From Enchytraeus crypticus (lineage: Eukaryota > Annelida > Clitellata > Enchytraeida > Enchytraeidae), in assembly GCA_905160935.1 (NCBI GenBank), contig CAJHZI010000264.1, positions 387,501 to 451,500 of the forward strand: 64,000 nt of DNA, in the 5' to 3' direction. The notes beneath the pieces were generated by a model, which worked only from the letters and a program-made list of their open reading frames with translations, did not search any database and was not told the origin of the DNA. Every line of letters starts with the position of its first letter. Position 1 is the first letter of the stretch. Below are positions 59,263 through 64,000 of this stretch, one piece after another. Both the position numbers and the translations under genes were made by a program.

Positions 59263-59720
59263 CGTGACTCATACGCATATGTCGAGCTATTTATAGCTGA
59301 ATAGAAACTGGGTTTTTCCGACAGTTTCTATTCTCGGTCAAATGATTATGAGTCATGGAAAGTTTTCAAGGTCGCGAGCTCGCGCGACAGTTTGTGTGGG
59401 CGTGCTTGATTTTAAGCTTGCGTGTTATAGTATTGATAGGCAAGGCTATGCTTCAATAGTAATGGTGTAAATTTTAAGGCTAAAATAGAAATGAGCAAGA
59501 CTCAAGGCTTGGCTGTGCTCAATATTCATGGAACATTTAAGCATCAAGGCTAAAATAGAATTTAGCTATGTTGTAAGGCTATTCCGTGTTTCAAATGATT
59601 AACGTTCATCTGAGTATGCTTAATCAAGGCAAATCAAGGCTAAAATAGAATTTAGCTAGATTTTAAGCCTAGGTTGTGCTTGAAACAAAAACTAGCCAGA
59701 CGAGTAAAATTACTACTACT
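59263..59720 (-). repeat. Polinton right terminal inverted repeat
   Basis: Inverted partner of 48385-48842, ending TTACTACTACT next to the flank GCAGTA. Confidence 0.93.
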
Positions 59721-61460
59721 GCAGTAGACTACTTCACTAACCAGTGGTTCTATATTTACAAGTTAACCTTATTTCATAACTTTGCCTTATTGTACAAGAA
59801 CAAATTTACGTTATAATTAATTCGAATGAAAGTTTAAACGCTCAAAATTCGATTGAACTTACTTCCTTCTTCAGTCTTACCAGTAAACTAGTATAAACAT
59901 GTTTTTAAATAGGCCTTGCTTGGTGTATTAATCGGACTGTCTATAATATAGGCCTATATGTAGTAGGCCTACTAAATATATATCAGATTATAAAAATTTC
60001 TTTTAAATTTTTAAATTAAATGAAAATAACTGTATTAATTGCCAGGGGCATATCTGGCTTTTTTCTCTGTTGGGTCCAAGTACACGTCCAAGTACAAAGT
60101 TCTCTTTGACCTCTCCTATTCAACCATTACACAGGAACTGAGACCAACACGCAAACCTCCATTCCACTAGTACCCTTCCTCGGACAGACCTTCCGGATTT
60201 TGGCTTGCACCGTTTTTGGACTCCACACTCTGCTCATCGGATTTCATTTGGTACCACAGTGCTCAATGTTGTCATAGACGACAGTAGCACTCTAATTCTG
60301 TTGTTGTTGTTGTTGTTACACATAGGCCCTACATGGACGCGCGCACACAAGCACGCACATACATACACTCACATAAACATACATATAGTACATACACACG
60401 TACTGTACACACATTACGGCAGTAGGCTATAAAATTCTACTGAAGGGGAGGGGAGGGGGAGGCGGCAATTGTTCATTGGCTGATGTAGTTAAAGGCGGCG
60501 AAAAGGGGTGAGGTACGAATGGGGGGGGGGGAGGTTGCTGCACTCGCTCCCCACAGGGGAATTTTTGTGAGAAATGCAGTTGATTTTATAAAGCATTTTA
60601 AAATGAATAATGACTTTTTTGTCGTTAATAGGCCCTATCAATTGCGTATCGTGACAACAGTCAAATATTTTTAAAATAGTCATAAGTAGGCCTACAACTT
60701 AATATTTCTGAGTATCAAAACAAAGAAGATCAGAGACCTGAGTTCAGTCTAACATTCAATTATGAGGCTTTAAAAAGTTTAAAAAATCACTAATATCTAA
60801 AAATGTAACGTAGAAATATAGATGTAGATTTAAAACGTTTAAGTACGCATAAAAATTAAATGTTCGCAATTTTTCAAAACAATGGCATAGTACAATAATA
60901 CAATACAATTAATAGTACAATATGTCAACTTTAAAACTTCTTAAGTAGGCTTTGAAAAAGACACATTTGCACTTGTCACAAGTCATAACATACAAAACCA
61001 ACCTGCCGGTCCGAACCTCAACAAAAATTAAAATATAGCAAACTCAATAAAGATTAAACAAAAACATCAAAGGACAGGTCACAGGGCGTCTGACTATAAA
61101 ATCTGTCTGGCGCAAGAATAGTTTCTTATAGGACCTATGTATGCTGTTGTAAATTGAATTGCTATTGATGATGATATATCTTTCGCTTTTCGTTCATAAA
61201 TTCATCAGCGGCTATTTCAGACGGGATGGATAAATCCACGGGAAGGGCTCGTAGCGCAAGTCCAGTCAGCTGTTCATCACATATTGCTTACAGCAGACTG
61301 GGTTTGAGCTGACGCAGCTGAGAGAAGTGTGCTCGGCCCAGGAAGTGCTCACTGACGGGTAGCCCAAATTTATAGGAGCATATATACGCTGGGATAGTGA
61401 TGTGAACAATGAGTCAATGCCTCAACAGTATTGCCAGGCTTATCGATTTAATTCGCCATT
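59721..61460. other. Right flank of the Polinton, no gene
   Basis: Contains two TAGGCCTA sites near 59950-59970, a dispersed repeat at 60185-60325, a G-rich patch at 60436-60535 and otherwise unassigned sequence. Confidence 0.45.
60185..60325 (-). repeat. Dispersed repeat shared with 19935-20085
   Basis: The reverse complement reads (AAC)n, GAATTAGAGTGCTACTG, GTCCAAAAACGGTGCAAG, matching the 20-kb copy. Confidence 0.65.
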
Positions 61461-61596
61461 GGCTGGAGCCAATGACGAAGTCGGTAAGATACTCGACCGC
61501 GGATCAGTAGGTGTGGGGTTCAAATCCTGGGCTCGCCCGTCACTGACATCGCTTTCGAGTGAGGAAACTGAAGTTAACCTTAGCTTTAGCTTTTTT
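61461..61596 (+). mobile_element. tRNA-derived SINE, family A
   Basis: GGCTGGAGCCAATGACGAAG, GACCGCGGATCAGTAGGTGT, B box GGTTCAAATCCTGGGCTCGC, tail GAGGAAACTGAAGTTAACC. TTTAATT occurs on both sides (61447-61453 and after 61596), a possible target duplication. Confidence 0.92.
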
Positions 61597-61884
61597 ACTT
61601 TTAATTAGACCAATTTGCTAGCCATAGGTTGAATTCTCCTTTAATTTCCTCCCTGCCATGAAGTAGGCAACCATACTTCCTGGTATGGTATAATGATTAT
61701 ATCCAGCACTTTACTGCATCTCCACAGCAGAACGCAGGCATCAAAACTTGCAAAGTAAAGGCATTGGATTTGTTACAGGTAGCCTAGGCCTAAATTTATC
61801 GTGTAGATCAACAAACATAGAATCAAGATATGGATTTCTGCAGAAATACTCGAAGCAAGTTTATTGGTATAATCTCCGAATAAG

Positions 61885-61930
61885 ACACCCTAATATCGTT
61901 TTATGATGAGGAATCGGTCGTTAAATCTTT
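61885..61930 (+). mobile_element. L2-like LINE tail relic
   Basis: CACCCTAATATCG then ATGATGAGGAATCGGTCGTT and AAATCTTTAT match the L2-like 3' tail at 38.6 kb. Confidence 0.5.
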
Positions 61931-62520
61931 ATGGTATAATTTATTGTGATGCTTTAATCAAACTAACTAAGTACCCCCACCCTCTTTAAAAACCTCTTTC
62001 AATTTATATGAATTGTGTCAGTGGCCTAGGCAATGGCTGGGGGTGGTCCGGCCCATGAGACCCCCGGCCAGCTACGCTCCTGCTAATGGTAAACAATTGC
62101 AGGTCAAGTACAATATGAAAAATTGAATTCAATAGAACTCTTAAATAGATATAATAAATAATGACCTAATTTATATTCAGCGAGATTTAACACATGTATC
62201 ATATATAATCAAATAAATAATGCCAAACAATGACGAATTATACTCAATAAATGTAACTGAATATCATAATATATAGCCTGTGTTGGCGAGATAACTCAAA
62301 AGTTAAGAGTTTCTAACTTAGAGTTAACGTTTTTAAAATGGTTTTTAACTCAAATGATGGAGTTGAGTTTAAAAGTGGGTTTAACTCAAGCTTTAAAGCT
62401 AAAATTATGGAGTTAGCTCAAAAGTGAGTTCAATCTGTCAATTATTCATTGAGGTCATTTTTCCTTTACAATAAAATTCTCACGGAAAGTTTGTAGCCTA
62501 CTGTGCTTGACAATTGACAA

Positions 62521-62527
62521 ATGGTAA

Positions 62528-62582
<55 letters not shown>

Positions 62583-62760
62583 TAGGAGGACCAGCTCCAT
62601 TACTGGTGATAAGCGCGAAAAATCTTTTCTGTGGCAGCGACTGTCTATTGCTCTCCAGCGATTCAATGCAGTCTGCTTCAGTGGCACTTTGGCTAAAGCG
62701 GATTCCCAGAGTGCAGAGGAATTATTTAATCGCTTTTTAAAAAACTTTTAATTAAATAAA
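62521..62760 (+). mobile_element. Non-LTR element C-terminal fragment joined to (AAT)n
   Basis: (AAT)n at about 62521-62581, then TGDKREKSFLWQRLSIALQR, FNAVCFSGTLAKADSQSAEE and LFNRFLKNF-stop. It is the same family as 41.2 and 13.7 kb with the shortest retained part. A CCCAGGGC-containing 3' sequence and (AAT)n follow. Confidence 0.75.
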
Positions 62761-63094
62761 GTCTCTTTTATCTTATTTTTTAGCCCAGGGCCCTTTACAG
62801 CCCAGGGCATTATATAAAAAATAATAATAATAATAAGCCAGCTATGCATATTAAAGCTATCTAAGGTATTTCCAGCTGCTTCAGTTGCTCTCGTGAAGAG
62901 CAATTTCATTTTGCCAAGTTCGCGTTCAGCAGTGATCGAATGACTTTTAAGTGCTGCTACAAAATGCTAACAACTCATAGATGTAGAATGTCAGATGACA
63001 CTTTGGATTTACTGTATAATCTGTTTACGATCACTCTCCGGGGGCGATAAGGATGAAATTTAGCTTGCCTAAACTGCGTTGAAAGGAAATAGCT

Positions 63095-63160
63095 ATATAA
63101 CGTCGTCCCTGACATCATCCTTGTATGATGAAATGGACGCTAAACCTTTATTATTTATTA
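63095..63160 (+). mobile_element. L2-like LINE tail
   Basis: CGTCCCTGACATCATCCTTG then ATGATGAAATGGACGCTAAA and TTTATTATTT, nearly identical to the tail at 38.6 kb. Confidence 0.7.
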
Positions 63161-63494
63161 GTATATGGAATAAATACTAAATTTGTTTTTAAAGCAATGA
63201 ATTTCTAAAGAGATATTATCATGGATCATTTCTTAATGGAAAATCAGTATTCGAAATGTAGAATGGACTACTGTTGAAGCTTAATTCTAAGCTGTTGAAT
63301 GAATTGCTTTGATAATTTTTTTGTAAATTTCATAATTTTAAATGAGTTAGTTAACACATATTTTGGACTTTGAGTTAACTGAGTCAAACTCATTTTATAA
63401 ATTATTAACTCAGAAAAGTATAATTTAAAAATGAGTGTTCATAATTGTAAACCCCGTGTTTTTTCTCATTGAAATAAAGGGCAACCTCAAGCAA

Positions 63495-63780
63495 ACGGCC
63501 GTATGTACGTAAGAAGCGACTAAGGCAAGTGTGTGGGAGACAAATGGTTCCTACCTTACCATGTCATTTATCCCAATCATTTAAATGGCATACGCGACTA
63601 AAGGATGTAATAGAAGGAATAATGCAAGGGAAAAGAGTTAGAGGAAGACCAAGACATGGGATGTTGGATGATCTGATAAATTCATTTAAAGAGATGAAAA
63701 GGAAGGAAGACGATAGAAAAGGAAAGTGGTTGGAAAGGTATATGCCATTGACCTGCCGTTAGGCAGTGCATTAGATGAAT
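63495..63780 (+). mobile_element. RTE-like LINE 3' fragment
   Basis: Encodes DVIEGIMQGKRVRGRPRHGM, LDDLINSFKEMKRKEDDRKG and WLERYMPLTCR, then the stem-loop CTGCC-GTTA-GGCAG and TGCATTAGATG. Confidence 0.8.
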
Positions 63781-64000
63781 AAGAATTATAACAATATCAA
63801 TACTAAGACACACTCTTAAACATGTCCAAATAACTTCTAGACATTCTTATTGGCGCAACGCATATTAATGAATTTTTTATGTCAAAAACGATCTCACTTG
63901 TCTATTTACTTAATACGTTATGTGGATATAGTAAGACGAGACCAACCCAGTAGACAAATAGGCATGTACAATTGTACATGCATAGAATTCTTCTAACAAA

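Larger units (their letters stand above)
48385..59720. mobile_element. Polinton/Maverick, 11.3 kb, broken
   Basis: Bounded by about 458-bp inverted repeats starting AGTAGTAGTAA, flanked by GCAGCA and GCAGTA (6-bp target duplication with one mismatch). It carries the family's hallmark set: protein-primed DNA polymerase B (minus), retroviral-type integrase, FtsK/HerA-type packaging ATPase, adenovirus-type protease and a minor-capsid-like gene (plus). It is shorter than the usual 15-20 kb, and I did not recognise a major capsid gene. The coding regions carry on the order of ten interruptions, so it is a fossil. By eye the two terminal repeats differ at about 15 of 458 positions (near 3%), suggesting a moderately old insertion. 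Confidence 0.95.
62284..63440. mobile_element. Possible fold-back element with AGTTAACTC subrepeats
   Basis: Both ends (62290-62440, 63345-63440) are rich in GAGTTAACTC-type palindromic subrepeats. The middle holds a non-LTR fragment and an L2-like tail. Ends are undefined and no TSD was established. Confidence 0.35.

Noticed and set aside
60436-60535. G-rich patch as a G-quadruplex regulatory site
   Set aside because: It has several G runs, but there is no nearby gene or promoter to give it meaning.

Overview
The window is animal nuclear DNA, probably from a marine invertebrate. It has spliced genes with GT-AG introns, low GC, long (AT)n tracts, several LINE and SINE families and a Polinton. 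I cannot name the phylum from sequence alone.

Layout. 0.1-16.6 kb, plus strand: 14 exons of a lysosomal SLC38A9-type amino-acid transporter, missing only its extreme N-terminus, with introns full of SINEs, LINE fragments and minisatellites. 16.6-23.4 kb: AT-rich intergenic DNA with LINE/SINE relics and a 5S-derived SINE. 23.46-30.4 kb, plus strand: a TOPORS-type RING E3 ligase made of one very long exon plus a second exon that carries a 24-bp coding minisatellite. 30.9-35 kb: mostly unique non-coding DNA. 35-42.4 kb: a dense nest of L2/CR1-like and RTE-like LINE fragments, SINEs and microsatellites. 43.2-44.2 kb, minus strand: a probable first coding exon of an unidentified host gene. 45.0-47.1 kb: a PIF/Harbinger-like non-autonomous element that holds a 5S-SINE. 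48.385-59.720 kb: a compact, broken Polinton/Maverick with ~458-bp terminal inverted repeats. 59.7-64 kb: SINE and LINE tails and a possible fold-back element.

How the parts relate. SLC38A9 (arginine sensing to mTORC1 at the lysosome) and TOPORS (nuclear ubiquitin/SUMO ligase) are unrelated neighbours on the same strand. Most of the rest records mobile-element activity. A tRNA-derived SINE shares its 3' tail with the L2-like LINE, which suggests the LINE moves it. RTE-like copies end in a conserved small stem-loop. The 5' ends of many retroelement copies touch microsatellites. Several copies carry short fold-back (snap-back) inverted duplications.

The observations most worth following are those fold-back junctions, the chimeric 5S-derived SINE family with a conserved central block, the SINE/LINE tail pair, the TOPORS C-terminal minisatellite, and the excess of the palindrome TAGGCCTA.
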